Source of the DNA: CAYHWE01 sp964360445
GTDB lineage: Bacteria; Patescibacteriota; Patescibacteriia; Patescibacteriales; JAKAJF01
NCBI GenBank assembly: GCA_964360445.1
Contig: CAYHWE010000004.1
Coordinates: 1 to 43,138 of the forward strand
Reading direction: 5' to 3'
DNA: 43,138 nucleotides
Numbering within the stretch: the first letter of the stretch is position 1; each line of letters opens with the position of its first letter. Made by a program: the position numbers and the translations under genes. Below the pieces are notes generated by a model. The model did not search any database. It was not told the origin of the DNA and saw only the letters and a program-made list of their open reading frames with translations. This document shows, one piece after another, positions 15,979-25,602 of the stretch.

Positions 15979-17403
15979 ATGGATAAATTGTTAAATAAGA
16001 TAAAAAAAATAATCCCTTCCAGCCTATTTAAAGCCTTGCAGCCGATTTACCATTATCTGCTGAGTTTTTTTTCGGCCTTTTTGTATCGATGGCCCAGTGA
16101 AAAAATAATCGTTATCGGAGTTACCGGCACGACTGGAAAAACGACAAGCGCGTATCTGATCGCGAAAGCATTGGAAGCGGCCGGCTACAAGACTGGCTTT
16201 ACATCCACCGCCATGTTCAATGACGGCAGACGGGAATGGCTGAATGACAAGAAGATGACTATGGTAGGAAGATTGTTCACCCAAAGGATGCTCAGGGAAA
16301 TGGTAAAAAACGGCTGCCGTTATGCTGTCGTCGAAACAACATCGGAGGGCGTCAGGCAATTCCGCCACCGTTTTATAAATTATGACATCCTGGTTTTTAC
16401 AGGGCTTTACCCCGAGCACATCGAGTCGCACGGCAACTTCGAGAATTACAAGGAAGCGAAAGGCAGATTATTTTCCCATCTTAAGAAATGCAGGACAAAA
16501 TATTGCGATGACAAGAAAATAATACATAAGGCGACGACCGGCTTAAGGAAGACTGATCTGAATCGGATCAAAAAAACAACAGTCATGAATCTTGATGATG
16601 AATATGCCTCGTATTTTTCCGATTTTTGGGCGGAAGAAAAAATCGGTTTCCATAACCCGATCACGAATTACACGCCGCACAACACGAAAGAGAGCAATTT
16701 GAAAGTCATCGGATTCGGCGATATCAAAGCCGGCCAGACAGGAACAAGTTTTACCGTTTTCACTTCGGCGTTAGGGGGCGGCGGAATCGGGATCAACCTC
16801 CATCTTTTGGGAGAATTCAATGTGGCTAATGCCATGACCGCGGTCTGCGTCGCCTCTACTCAAGGGGTTTCCTGGGCGGAAATCAAAAAAGGGCTTGAAG
16901 GAGTCGAAGGGGTCGCGGGCAGGCTGGAGAGGATCGATGAGGGACAGCCGTTTACGGTAATCGTTGATTATGCTTTTGAGCCGAATGCCGTAGAAAAACT
17001 TTATGACACGATCTGCGTCCTTCCCCATAACAGGATAATCCATGTCCTGGGTTCAGCCGGAGGCGGGCGGGATGTCGCAAGACGGCCGATATTAGGAAAA
17101 TTAGCGGGTAAAAATGCGGATATCGTGATTGTCACCAACGAGGATCCATATGACGATGATCCGCAAATCATAATAGATCAGGTCGCTATCGGGGCCGAGC
17201 ATGCCGGCAAGCGTAAAAATCAGGATTTATTCAAGATACCGGACAGAAGGGAAGCGATTGGAAGAGCCTTGGAAATAGCCGAACAGGATGATATCGTCCT
17301 GATCACAGGAAAGGGAAGCGAACAGGCTATCTGCGCGGCTGACGGTGAAAAAATAACTTGGGATGACAGGGGAGTTGTCAGGGGGATTTTAAGGAATGCA
17401 TAA
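15979..17403 (+). CDS. MurE-like UDP-N-acetylmuramyl-peptide ligase
   Basis: ATP-dependent Mur ligase of 474 residues. Walker A is GVTGTTGKTTS (about 47-57), followed by GRLERIDEG, VIVDYAFEPNA and GSAGGGRDVARRP, the MurE-type C-terminal motifs. The amino-acid motif that is DNPR in mDAP-adding MurE is EDPY here (NEDPYDDDP), so mDAP specificity is unlikely and the added residue is unknown. Residues 18-36 are hydrophobic and could anchor the protein to the membrane, which is unusual. There is no Shine-Dalgarno site. It is neighboured by the FemAB-like gene. MurE function is inferred; a MurT/GatD or FPGS relation is less likely. Confidence 0.82.
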   Translation: MDKLLNKIKKIIPSSLFKALQPIYHYLLSFFSAFLYRWPSEKIIVIGVTGTTGKTTSAYLIAKALEAAGYKTGFTSTAMFNDGRREWLNDKKMTMVGRLFTQRMLREMVKNGCRYAVVETTSEGVRQFRHRFINYDILVFTGLYPEHIESHGNFENYKEAKGRLFSHLKKCRTKYCDDKKIIHKATTGLRKTDLNRIKKTTVMNLDDEYASYFSDFWAEEKIGFHNPITNYTPHNTKESNLKVIGFGDIKAGQTGTSFTVFTSALGGGGIGINLHLLGEFNVANAMTAVCVASTQGVSWAEIKKGLEGVEGVAGRLERIDEGQPFTVIVDYAFEPNAVEKLYDTICVLPHNRIIHVLGSAGGGRDVARRPILGKLAGKNADIVIVTNEDPYDDDPQIIIDQVAIGAEHAGKRKNQDLFKIPDRREAIGRALEIAEQDDIVLITGKGSEQAICAADGEKITWDDRGVVRGILRNA

Positions 17404-17599
17404 ATAATACCCAGTATGTTCTTTTGATGCGCGTCTTTGTTTGTGGATAAGACATCTGGGGGACATTAAAAAGCAGGATATTGTTTAAAAAAAATAAAAA
17501 TTACAAAATTAGTGATCCATCAAGATTTTTAATGCTGTTTGTTTAATTTTAGCCAAAATTATCTGATTTTACTTCCTGGCTTTTAAATGGTTGATAAAC

Positions 17600-17628
17600 T
17601 TGACAATACTTTTGATTATTGTTAATAT
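17600..17628 (+). promoter_or_regulatory. Strong promoter upstream of rpoBC
   Basis: TTGACA at 17600-17605, exactly 17 bp, then TAATAT at 17623-17628. Transcription should start near 17635, leaving about 393 nt before rpoB ATG 18028. It may also feed a short RNA ending at the first terminator. Confidence 0.8.
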
Positions 17629-17705
17629 AGAAAAACAGAAAATTATTATTTGAAAAATAAACAGTAATCTGCCACAGCGGACAGCGGCCCGCCTTTAGGA
17701 AAATG

Positions 17706-17754
17706 AAACGGAAAATTTGCGAGAAGTAAAAGCAATTGCCGTTTTTTTGTTTTT
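17706..17754 (+). terminator. Attenuator-like hairpin 1 in the rpoB leader
   Basis: AAACGG (17706-17711) pairs with CCGTTT (17739-17744) and inner AATTTGC with GCAATT (small bulges), followed by T7-G-T5. With the promoter at 17600 it would release a short RNA of about 120 nt if it terminates. Confidence 0.6.
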
Positions 17755-17873
17755 ATTCTGACTTTAGCCAAAAAAACAATTAAAATAAAAGTAAATTTTA
17801 TATAAAGATCCCCCGTGCTTTGTTTATTTAAATAAAAAGTGGCTATTATCTCCATCAACTAAATACAAAAAAA

Positions 17874-17930
17874 TCTGTAAAATGTTCTTCAGAGGAACAG
17901 TTTTTTGCGTTTTTAAGAATATTTTACAGA
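17874..17930 (+). other. 16-bp leader stem overlapping a second terminator-like hairpin
   Basis: Left arm 17874-17889 pairs with right arm 17915-17930: 16 pairs, one of them G-U. The left arm shares bases 17883-17887 (TGTTC) with a competing small hairpin TGTTC/GAACA (17883-17899) followed by T6 at 17901-17906. The two structures cannot form together. Confidence 0.65.
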
Positions 17931-17935
17931 AAAAG

Positions 17936-17972
17936 CTCGAGCCTTTAGGGGGCGTGAGAATTTTTTGTTTTT
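17936..17972 (+). terminator. Terminator-like hairpin 3 in the rpoB leader
   Basis: CTC (17936-17938) with GAG (17956-17958), G-U, and GCC with GGC around loop TTTAGGG, then TTTTTTGTTTTT. It contains CTTTAGGGGG at 17943-17952, shared with the purN leader hairpin. Confidence 0.45.
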
Positions 17973-18027
17973 AAGGAGACTGCCGATCCAGCTTATTAAT
18001 AATTTCAATATATATTTTTTAAAAAAT

Positions 18028-21000
18028 ATGCCTACCAAAGCCCAAGAACGCAAACAGTTTAATGTGATTTCCGAGGCAATGCCGCTGCCCGATCTGATTG
18101 AAATCCAAAAAAATTCCTATAATTGGTTTTTAAAAGAAGGCCTGACTGAATTATTTGATGAAATTTCTCCGATCACTGATTTTATCGGCCGCGATTTGGA
18201 ACTGTATTTTGAAGATTATTATCTGGATGAACCGAAGTTTACGGAAGCCGAGAGCAAAGCGAAAAATGTCACATATGAAGCTCCTCTGAGAGTCAATGTC
18301 AAATTGACAAATAAGAGATCCGGACAGACCGCGACCCAGGAAGTTTTCTTGGGCGATTTTCCGCTGATGACCAAGAACGGGACATTTATCGTCAACGGGA
18401 TCGAAAGAGTCGTTGTTTCCCAGCTTATCAGGAGCGCCGGCGTTATTTTTACTTCAGAATTCATCAAGGGCAAAAAATACTACGGAGCTAAGATTATCCC
18501 GAACAGAGGCGCGTGGCTGGAAATTGAAACTGACGCGAATAAAGTTATCTGGGTAAGGATCGACCGCAAGAGAAAAGTCGCTATCACCTCCCTTTTGCGC
18601 GCTTTCGGTTGCGGCACTGACGAGGAAATCAAAGAATTATTCAAAGATGCTGATTTTGCTTCTGATGGCGAAGTCGGTTTTATCGACGCTACGATCGCGA
18701 AAGATATAGCTAAAAATGAAGCTGAAGGCCTGAAAGAAGTTTATAAGAGAATCAGGCCGGGAGATATGGCTACCACTGAAAATGCCCGCCAATTGATTTA
18801 TTCGATGTTTTTCAGGTTTGACCGTTATGATTTTGACAGAGTCGGCCGCTACAAATTGAACAAGAAATTCGGTTTTGATATTCCGGTCAACAAAGAAACC
18901 CGCATCTTCAGGAAAGAAGATCTAGTTGCGATCATCAAGGAGGTAATCAGATTGAATGTGACTCAGGAACAGGAAGATGATATCGACCATCTTGGCAACA
19001 GACGCGTAAGAGCTATCGGAGAATTGATCCAGAATAAATTCAGAGTCGGTTTGGCCCGTATGGAAAGAATCATCAAGGACAGGATGAGCACCGCCGACCT
19101 TACCACTTTGACTCCGAATAAATTGATCAATGCCCGTCCTGTGATCGGCGTCGTCAAAGAATTCTTCATGTCTTCCCAATTATCCCAATTCATGGACCAG
19201 ACGAATCCTTTGGCTGAATTGGAACACAAGAGACGTTTGTCCGCTATGGGTCCCGGCGGTCTGACTCGTGAAAGAGCCGGTTTCGATGTCCGCGACGTGC
19301 ATACGACCCACTACGGACGTATCTGTCCGATCGCTACTCCGGAAGGTCCGAATATCGGCCTTGTCGGCCACATGGCCAGTTATGCGAGATTGAATGATTA
19401 CGGATTTTTAGAAGCGCCTTACAGACGCGTGCTTCACGACGTGGCTGCAAACAGCAATATTATCGTCGGTAAAATTGCTAGAGAGGATATTAAGAACAAG
19501 AGTGGAAAAGTTATTGTTAAGGCTGGCGAAAAGATTGAGGAAAAACAGGCAAAAGAATTAAAAGAATTGGGCAATGTGAAAGTTCCAGTCAAACCGGTCG
19601 TAACGAATGAAATCGTTTATATCGATGCCTTTGAAGAAGAAAAATTCATCACCACTGACACTACGACTCCTTTGGATGATAATGGTTATTTCTTGGTAGA
19701 CAGATGCGAAGTCAGAAAATATGGAAAACCAAGCACGGAAGAAATCGCTAAAGTTGATTTCTACGGAGTGGCTGCCCATCAGATCATTTCAGTAGCCACC
19801 GCGTTGATCCCTTTTATGGAACATGATGATGGACAGCGCGCATTGATGGGAACAAACATGCAACGTCAGGCAGTCCCTTTGATCAAGGCTGAATCTCCGA
19901 TTGTCGGAACCGGCATCGAAGCCCGCGCCGCCCAGGATTCAGGCCATGTCCTGATCGCGGAAGAAGATGGCGAGGTCGTCAAAGTCGACAGCGCGTCTAT
20001 AACAATCAGGGGCAAGAACGGCAAAGATAAGGTTTATCTTTTGACTAAATTCTTGCGTTCAAACGCTTCAACCTGCATCAACCAGAGACCGATCGTGGAC
20101 AAGGGCGCCGAAATCAAGAAGGGCGATGTGTTGACCGATTCTTTTTCAGTCGAAAATGGCGAGTTGGCTTTGGGCAAGAATGCTTTGGTCGCTTTTATGA
20201 CTTGGGACGGATTCAATTATGAAGATGCGATCATTATTTCTGAAAGATTGGTCCGCAACGATGTTTATTCTTCGATCCATATCGAAGATTACACGATCGA
20301 TATCCGCGACACGAAACTTGGTCCGGAAGTCGTAACTAACGATATCCCGAATATCGGTGAAGAAAAATTAAAAGACTTGGATGAAAACGGCATCATCAGG
20401 ATCGGCGCGGAAGTATCTTCCGGCGATATTTTAGTCGGCAAGATCACTCCGAAAGGCGAAACAGAACTTTCCGCTGAAGAAAAATTGTTAAGAGCTATCT
20501 TCGGTGAAAAGGCTAAAGATGTCCGCGATTCATCCCTATATCTTGAACATGGCGAACATGGAAAAGTCGTTGATATAAAAATATTCTCCCGCGAAGCCGG
20601 CGATAAATTATCAGCCGGAGTCATCCAATCCGTCCAGGTTTCAGTCGCAAATTTAAGAAAGATGCAGGCTGGCGACAAGATGGCTGGAAGACACGGAAAC
20701 AAGGGCGTGGTTTCAAAGATCGTTCCGATCGAAGACATGCCTCACCTGGCAGACGGAACGCCGGTTGATATCATCTTATCTCCTTTGGGTATCGTTTCCC
20801 GTATGAACCTCGGACAATTGCTCGAGACTCATTTGGGTTTGGCCGCGAAGAAATTGGGATATAAAGTAATGGTCCCTCCTTTGAACGGCGCCAGTGAAGA
20901 CGCGATCAGAGAGCAGTTAAGGAAAGCCGGCTTGCCTGAAGACGGAAAAGCTGTCCTGTATGACGGCAAGACAGGCGAGGCTTATGACCACAAGATCACG

Positions 21001-21429
21001 GTCGGATATAAATATATGATGAAATTGAACCATATGGTTGAAGATAAGATGCACCAACGTTCAATCGGCCCTTACTCATTGATTACCCAGCAGCCCTTGG
21101 GAGGCAAGGCTCAATTCGGAGGACAGAGATTCGGAGAAATGGAAGTGTGGGCCTTGGAGGCTTACGGCGCCGCCCATTCTTTGCAGGAAATCCTGACCAT
21201 CAAATCCGACGACGTTCCAGGAAGAAGCAAGGCGTATGAATCGATCATAAAAGGCGAGCCGATCAGGAAGCTCAATGTCCCTGAATCTTTCAACGTTTTA
21301 GTGAGAGAATTGAAAAGTTTGGGTTTTGATGTGGAGCTTATCGGCGAAGGGATGAAGGAGATCGGTTATGATGCGGAAATTGTTGAAGAGAAGAGCAGGA
21401 AAAGAGAAGAAACTTTAGCCATAGAATAA
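18028..21429 (+). CDS. rpoB: RNA polymerase beta subunit
   Basis: Beta subunit of the core RNA polymerase, 1133 residues, which matches small bacterial RpoBs. Characteristic stretches are SQLSQFMDQTNPLAELEHKR (the rifampicin region), YGRICPIATPEGPNIGL, MAGRHGNKGVVSKI and the C-terminal IGPYSLITQQPLGGKAQFGGQ. The start is ATG 18028 (MPTKAQERK): an in-frame TTG at 17965 extends the N-terminus with no homology, and an AAGGAG site upstream is not placed for 18028. There is no terminator before rpoC, which follows after 24 nt, so the two form one operon behind the structured leader. Confidence 0.98.
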   Translation: MPTKAQERKQFNVISEAMPLPDLIEIQKNSYNWFLKEGLTELFDEISPITDFIGRDLELYFEDYYLDEPKFTEAESKAKNVTYEAPLRVNVKLTNKRSGQTATQEVFLGDFPLMTKNGTFIVNGIERVVVSQLIRSAGVIFTSEFIKGKKYYGAKIIPNRGAWLEIETDANKVIWVRIDRKRKVAITSLLRAFGCGTDEEIKELFKDADFASDGEVGFIDATIAKDIAKNEAEGLKEVYKRIRPGDMATTENARQLIYSMFFRFDRYDFDRVGRYKLNKKFGFDIPVNKETRIFRKEDLVAIIKEVIRLNVTQEQEDDIDHLGNRRVRAIGELIQNKFRVGLARMERIIKDRMSTADLTTLTPNKLINARPVIGVVKEFFMSSQLSQFMDQTNPLAELEHKRRLSAMGPGGLTRERAGFDVRDVHTTHYGRICPIATPEGPNIGLVGHMASYARLNDYGFLEAPYRRVLHDVAANSNIIVGKIAREDIKNKSGKVIVKAGEKIEEKQAKELKELGNVKVPVKPVVTNEIVYIDAFEEEKFITTDTTTPLDDNGYFLVDRCEVRKYGKPSTEEIAKVDFYGVAAHQIISVATALIPFMEHDDGQRALMGTNMQRQAVPLIKAESPIVGTGIEARAAQDSGHVLIAEEDGEVVKVDSASITIRGKNGKDKVYLLTKFLRSNASTCINQRPIVDKGAEIKKGDVLTDSFSVENGELALGKNALVAFMTWDGFNYEDAIIISERLVRNDVYSSIHIEDYTIDIRDTKLGPEVVTNDIPNIGEEKLKDLDENGIIRIGAEVSSGDILVGKITPKGETELSAEEKLLRAIFGEKAKDVRDSSLYLEHGEHGKVVDIKIFSREAGDKLSAGVIQSVQVSVANLRKMQAGDKMAGRHGNKGVVSKIVPIEDMPHLADGTPVDIILSPLGIVSRMNLGQLLETHLGLAAKKLGYKVMVPPLNGASEDAIREQLRKAGLPEDGKAVLYDGKTGEAYDHKITVGYKYMMKLNHMVEDKMHQRSIGPYSLITQQPLGGKAQFGGQRFGEMEVWALEAYGAAHSLQEILTIKSDDVPGRSKAYESIIKGEPIRKLNVPESFNVLVRELKSLGFDVELIGEGMKEIGYDAEIVEEKSRKREETLAIE

Positions 21430-21453
21430 TTAATTAATATAATCATCTCATAT

Positions 21454-24400
21454 ATGCTTAACCCAATTAAAACAACTGACTTTGACGCGATTAAGCTTAA
21501 GCTGGCTTCACCAGAGGAGATTCTGTCCTGGTCTCATGGCGAAATTACGCGTCCGGAAACAATCAATTACCGCACCCAAAAACCGGAAAAGGACGGTCTT
21601 TTCTGCGAACGCATCTTCGGTCCCTCAAAGGATTGGGAGTGTTATTGCGGAAAATATAAAAAAATCCGTTACAAGGGTATCGTCTGCGATAAATGCGGAG
21701 TAGAGGTTACAAGAAGCATGGTAAGGCGCGAACGTATGGGACACATCCTTTTGCAGTCCCCCGCTACTCATATCTGGTTCTTAAGAGGCATCTCTTCCAA
21801 GATCGGCTTGATCCTGGATTTATCGATGCAATCTTTGGAAAAGGTTGTCTACTTTGCCAGCTTTATCATTACCGATGTCAATGAAGATCTTAGGAATGCA
21901 ACGATCGAGCAGATCAAGCAGGAATACAAATCTAAGAAGAAATCCATTGAATCGGAATACGCCGCGCAGGTCAATGAATTGAAAGGTAAAAAAGGTAAAT
22001 TGGCGCAGGAAGGCAAGGCCGCGGAAAATGCTGAAAAAATCGTTGAAGACGGAGTAGAAGCCCTGACCAAAGCTAAAGATGAAAAAATCGAAAACTTAGA
22101 CCAGGCTTTTGACCAGGCTCAGAAAGAATTGAAAGAACTGAAACCTTTAACGATCATCTCGGAAGGAACATACCAGAATTTAAGCCTTAAATACGGCCAT
22201 ATTTTCGAAGCAGGTATCGGCGCTGAATCAGTGAGGACATTATTGAAAAGAATCGACTTGGATAAGACTATCAAAGAATTGGAAAAGAATCTTGAAGACG
22301 TGATCGATTCCAAAAAGGATAAATTGGTAAGAAGGTTGAAATTATTGAAGAGCTTGAGAGCGAATAATATCAGGCCGGAATGGATGGTCATGACAGTATT
22401 GCCTGTGTTGCCTCCTGATTTAAGGCCGATGGTCGCTTTGGACGGAGGCCGTTTCGCCACTTCTGACTTGAATGATCTGTATCGCCGCGTAATCAATAGG
22501 AATAATCGCTTGAAGCAGCTGATCGAATTAAGCGCGCCGGAAGTTATCTGCCGCAACGAAAAAAGAATGCTTCAGGAGGCTGTTGACGCTTTGATCGATA
22601 ATTCAGCCCATCATGGCAAGACTGTTGTCGCTTCAACGGGCCAAAAGAGGATGTTGAAATCTCTGGCCGATTCATTGAAGGGCAAACAGGGCCGTTTCCG
22701 CCAAAATTTATTGGGTAAGAGAATCGACTATTCCGGCCGCAGCGTAATCGTTGTAAATCCGAAATTGAAATTGAATGAATGCGGTTTGCCTAAGGCGATG
22801 GCTATCGAATTGTTCAAGCCGTTCATCATAAGTAAATTGATCAATGAAGGCATGGTTCATAACGTAAGAAGCGCTTCCCGTTATATTGAGACCGGCCATG
22901 ATCATGTTTGGGATATCTTAGAGGATATCATCCGAGGCGCCTACGTGATGTTAAATCGCGCTCCGACATTGCACAGGCTCGGTATCCAGGCTTTCCAGCC
23001 TAAATTGATTGAAGGAAAGGCTATCCAGATCCATCCATTAGTCTGCGTCGCCTTTAACGCCGACTTCGACGGCGACCAGATGGCGGTCCATGTTCCATTG
23101 ACAAAAGAAGCTATTGCTGAAGCCCGCGACATCATGTTGTCTACCCATAACTTATTGAAGCCGGCTACCGGCGATCCGGTTGTTGCTCCGGGACAGGATA
23201 TCGTTTGGGGAAGTTTTTATATGACCGAGGCTTTTGGCGAAGAGGATCCGAATAATATTAAATATTTTTCTTCTCCGGAAGAAGCAAAATTGGCTTACAG
23301 CACCGGTAATATCAAATTGCAGGATTGGACAATGGTCAGATTCGCCAAGAAGGGATTGGTCAAGACGACCGTAGGAAGAATTATGTTCAATGATGTCCTT
23401 CCTGAGGAGTTGCGTTTTGTCAACGAAGTCGTAAACAAAGGCAAATTAAAGAACCTGGTTAAGGACTGTTTCCGTTTTTGCGGTGAAGATAGGACTGTAG
23501 TTTTCCTTGACGAATTAAAAGACAACAGCTTCAAGCATATTACCAAGAGCGGTCTTTCCTGGGGCATGGATGATCTTCCATTGTTTGAGGAAAAGGATCA
23601 GCTGATCCATGATGCGGGCGTTATGGTAGATAAGATCCAGGAACAATACGAAGAGGGATTGCTGACTGAGAGCGAACGCTACGGTAAGGTTATTGAATTA
23701 TGGACAAATGTTAAGGATAAGGTTACTGACATCTGCAAGAGCGGATTGCCGGTTGATAACCCTGTTTATTCTATGATTGAGTCAGGAGCCCGCGGTTCTT
23801 GGACCCAGCTGACCCAGATTTTGGGAATGAAAGGGTTGGTTACTTCTCCTTCCGGAGAAATCATCGAGCTTCCTGTCAAAGGTAATTTTAAAAAAGGATT
23901 CGGAGTGCTCGAATATTTCATCTCAACTCATGCCACTAGAAAAGGTTTATCCGATACGGCCTTAAGAACCGCGAACGCCGGTTATCTGACAAGAAGATTG
24001 GTTGATGTAGCCCAGGATGTCCTGATATTTGCTGATGATTGCGGAGACAAAGAAGGAATTGTCATCACAAAAAAAGAGAGTGATGAGATGGGTTATGATT
24101 TATTGAAGAGAATCGTGGGAAGATATCTGGCCAAGGATCTGAAGAACGCAGATGGCGAAGTTCTAGTAAAGAAAGGCGAATTGATCACTGAAGAGATTTC
24201 TGACGGTCTGAAAAAGGAAAAAATCGAAGAAGTCGCGATAAGATCGGTATTGAATTGCAAGATCAACCGAGGGGCCTGCGTAAAATGCTATGGCTATGAT
24301 TTGGGTTATAACAGGCCGGTCAAGATCGGCACTGCTGTCGGAACAATCGCCGCCCAATCTATCGGTGAACCTGGAACACAGCTGACCATGAGAACTTTCC

Positions 24401-25407
24401 ATACCGGAGGTGTCGCCGGAACTGAAGATATCACCCAGGGTCTTCCGAGAGTTGAAGAAATTTTTGAAGCGCGCTCGCCAAAGAGAAAGGCTTTTGTGGC
24501 TGATGTGGCCGGAAAAGTGCAGATTGAAACAGCGCAGAGAGTTATCAACGATGAAGACGGGAAGATGGTGGTAAATAATCCTCAGGCGAAGATCATAAAA
24601 ATTTATTACGAAGGCGAAGACGCTGATAAATATAGCTTTGCCGAAGCGATAAAAGAAGCGAAATTGGAAGGGCAGACAGCGGAAAAAGGAAAGAAGCTCG
24701 AGCCCAAGATGTCGGTAAGCGACGGAGAAAAAGTAAGGAGCGGCAGCGAATTATTCTCTGTCGGCAAAAAGACGGTAAAGGCGAAGAGAGGCGGAATCGT
24801 GAAGATTGAAAATAAGAATATCATGATTGCGACAACGGTTGAGAAGGTCAAAGAATTCGTCGTGCCGAAAGGATTCAATATCTGGGTGAAGAATGGAGAT
24901 ATGGTGGATAAAGGCGACCAATTGACTGATGGCAGTCTTGATCTGCAGCAGCTGTATGAATTACGCGGCCAGCTTGAAGCCCAGAAATATATCATTAAAG
25001 AGATCCAATATGTATATTCTTCACAGGGACAGCCATTGAATGACAAGCATATTGAAATAATCGCCAAACAGATGTTCTCAAGAGTTTATGTGACCGAAAC
25101 TGGCGCTACCAGCTTATTGCCTGGCGAGATATCAGAAAAATCAGTGTTCGGAGACGCTAATACGGAGGCGAAGAAAAAAGGCGGAGAAGAAGCCAAGGGC
25201 AATATATTGCTGATGGGTATCAGCAAAGTATCATTGACGACAGACAGCTTCCTGTCCGCGGCCTCCTTCCAGGAGACAGCCCGCGTATTGATCGATGCCG
25301 CCGTCAGCGGTAAAGTCGATCCGCTGAAAGGGTTGAAAGAAAATGTTATCATCGGACGCCTGATTCCAGCCGGAACAGGATATATGCCGAAGAAGATTGA
25401 GGAATAA
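21454..25407 (+). CDS. rpoC: RNA polymerase beta' subunit
   Basis: Catalytic subunit of RNA polymerase, 1317 residues. The N-terminal zinc ribbon has C63, C65, C78 and C81; the active-site loop is NADFDGDQM at about 535-543; the second zinc site ends CVKCYGYDLG; and QSIGEPGTQLTMRTFHTGG follows. An insert at about 145-220 is helical and rich in Lys/Glu (coiled-coil-like). The start at ATG 21454 has no Shine-Dalgarno site. It ends in a strong terminator at 25416. Confidence 0.98.
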   Translation: MLNPIKTTDFDAIKLKLASPEEILSWSHGEITRPETINYRTQKPEKDGLFCERIFGPSKDWECYCGKYKKIRYKGIVCDKCGVEVTRSMVRRERMGHILLQSPATHIWFLRGISSKIGLILDLSMQSLEKVVYFASFIITDVNEDLRNATIEQIKQEYKSKKKSIESEYAAQVNELKGKKGKLAQEGKAAENAEKIVEDGVEALTKAKDEKIENLDQAFDQAQKELKELKPLTIISEGTYQNLSLKYGHIFEAGIGAESVRTLLKRIDLDKTIKELEKNLEDVIDSKKDKLVRRLKLLKSLRANNIRPEWMVMTVLPVLPPDLRPMVALDGGRFATSDLNDLYRRVINRNNRLKQLIELSAPEVICRNEKRMLQEAVDALIDNSAHHGKTVVASTGQKRMLKSLADSLKGKQGRFRQNLLGKRIDYSGRSVIVVNPKLKLNECGLPKAMAIELFKPFIISKLINEGMVHNVRSASRYIETGHDHVWDILEDIIRGAYVMLNRAPTLHRLGIQAFQPKLIEGKAIQIHPLVCVAFNADFDGDQMAVHVPLTKEAIAEARDIMLSTHNLLKPATGDPVVAPGQDIVWGSFYMTEAFGEEDPNNIKYFSSPEEAKLAYSTGNIKLQDWTMVRFAKKGLVKTTVGRIMFNDVLPEELRFVNEVVNKGKLKNLVKDCFRFCGEDRTVVFLDELKDNSFKHITKSGLSWGMDDLPLFEEKDQLIHDAGVMVDKIQEQYEEGLLTESERYGKVIELWTNVKDKVTDICKSGLPVDNPVYSMIESGARGSWTQLTQILGMKGLVTSPSGEIIELPVKGNFKKGFGVLEYFISTHATRKGLSDTALRTANAGYLTRRLVDVAQDVLIFADDCGDKEGIVITKKESDEMGYDLLKRIVGRYLAKDLKNADGEVLVKKGELITEEISDGLKKEKIEEVAIRSVLNCKINRGACVKCYGYDLGYNRPVKIGTAVGTIAAQSIGEPGTQLTMRTFHTGGVAGTEDITQGLPRVEEIFEARSPKRKAFVADVAGKVQIETAQRVINDEDGKMVVNNPQAKIIKIYYEGEDADKYSFAEAIKEAKLEGQTAEKGKKLEPKMSVSDGEKVRSGSELFSVGKKTVKAKRGGIVKIENKNIMIATTVEKVKEFVVPKGFNIWVKNGDMVDKGDQLTDGSLDLQQLYELRGQLEAQKYIIKEIQYVYSSQGQPLNDKHIEIIAKQMFSRVYVTETGATSLLPGEISEKSVFGDANTEAKKKGGEEAKGNILLMGISKVSLTTDSFLSAASFQETARVLIDAAVSGKVDPLKGLKENVIIGRLIPAGTGYMPKKIEE

Positions 25408-25415
25408 AGAACTCA

Positions 25416-25452
25416 AAAAAAACACCTTCCGTGAAAATGGAAGGTGTTTTTT
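25416..25452. terminator. Bidirectional terminator between rpoC and porB
   Basis: Stem AAAAACACCTTCC/GGAAGGTGTTTTT with loop GTGAAAAT and T6 on the plus side, and a T8 tract on the minus strand. It separates convergent rpoC and porB. Confidence 0.92.
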
Positions 25453-25507
25453 GTTTGCAGAAGTATTTAATGTAAAATGTAAAAATCAAAAATTAAAATT
25501 AACATAT

Positions 25508-25588
25508 TGTCATTTCGAACGAGCGAGAGCGAGGAGAAATCTCGGTAAGCGCTCGTGATGAGATCTCTCGCTTGCACTCGAGATGACA
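25508..25588 (+). repeat. Family A repeat, copy 2
   Basis: Starts TGTCATTTCGAAC and ends CTCGAGATGACA. It shares GAGAAATCTCGGTAAGCGC and GATGAGATCTCTCGC with copy 1. It lies between rpoC and porB, next to AT-rich sequence (25455-25507). Confidence 0.92.
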
Positions 25589-25602
25589 GGGAGAGTTTAA
25601 TT

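Larger units (their letters stand above)
17404..18027 (+). other. 624-bp intergenic region and rpoBC leader
   Basis: Contains no supported gene. It holds an rpoBC promoter (17600-17628), then about 390 nt of leader with three terminator-like hairpins (17706-17754, 17883-17906, 17936-17972) and a 16-bp stem (17874-17930). A further possible promoter is TTGTTT/TATTAT at 17820-17849 (18-bp spacing). AAGGAG at 17973-17978 has no ATG within range. No rplJ or rplL genes precede rpoB, unlike many bacteria. Confidence 0.7.

Noticed and set aside
17635..17754. Known small RNA such as 4.5S or 6S
   Set aside because: Its sequence lacks the conserved SRP loop and the 6S bubble; only a hairpin with T tract is visible.
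17646..17858. A 70-codon minus-strand ORF in the rpoB leader
   Set aside because: It overlaps the leader stems and has no ribosome site or recognisable protein features.
17965..18027. An N-terminal extension of RpoB from TTG 17965
   Set aside because: It adds residues unlike RpoB and lies in the leader hairpins.
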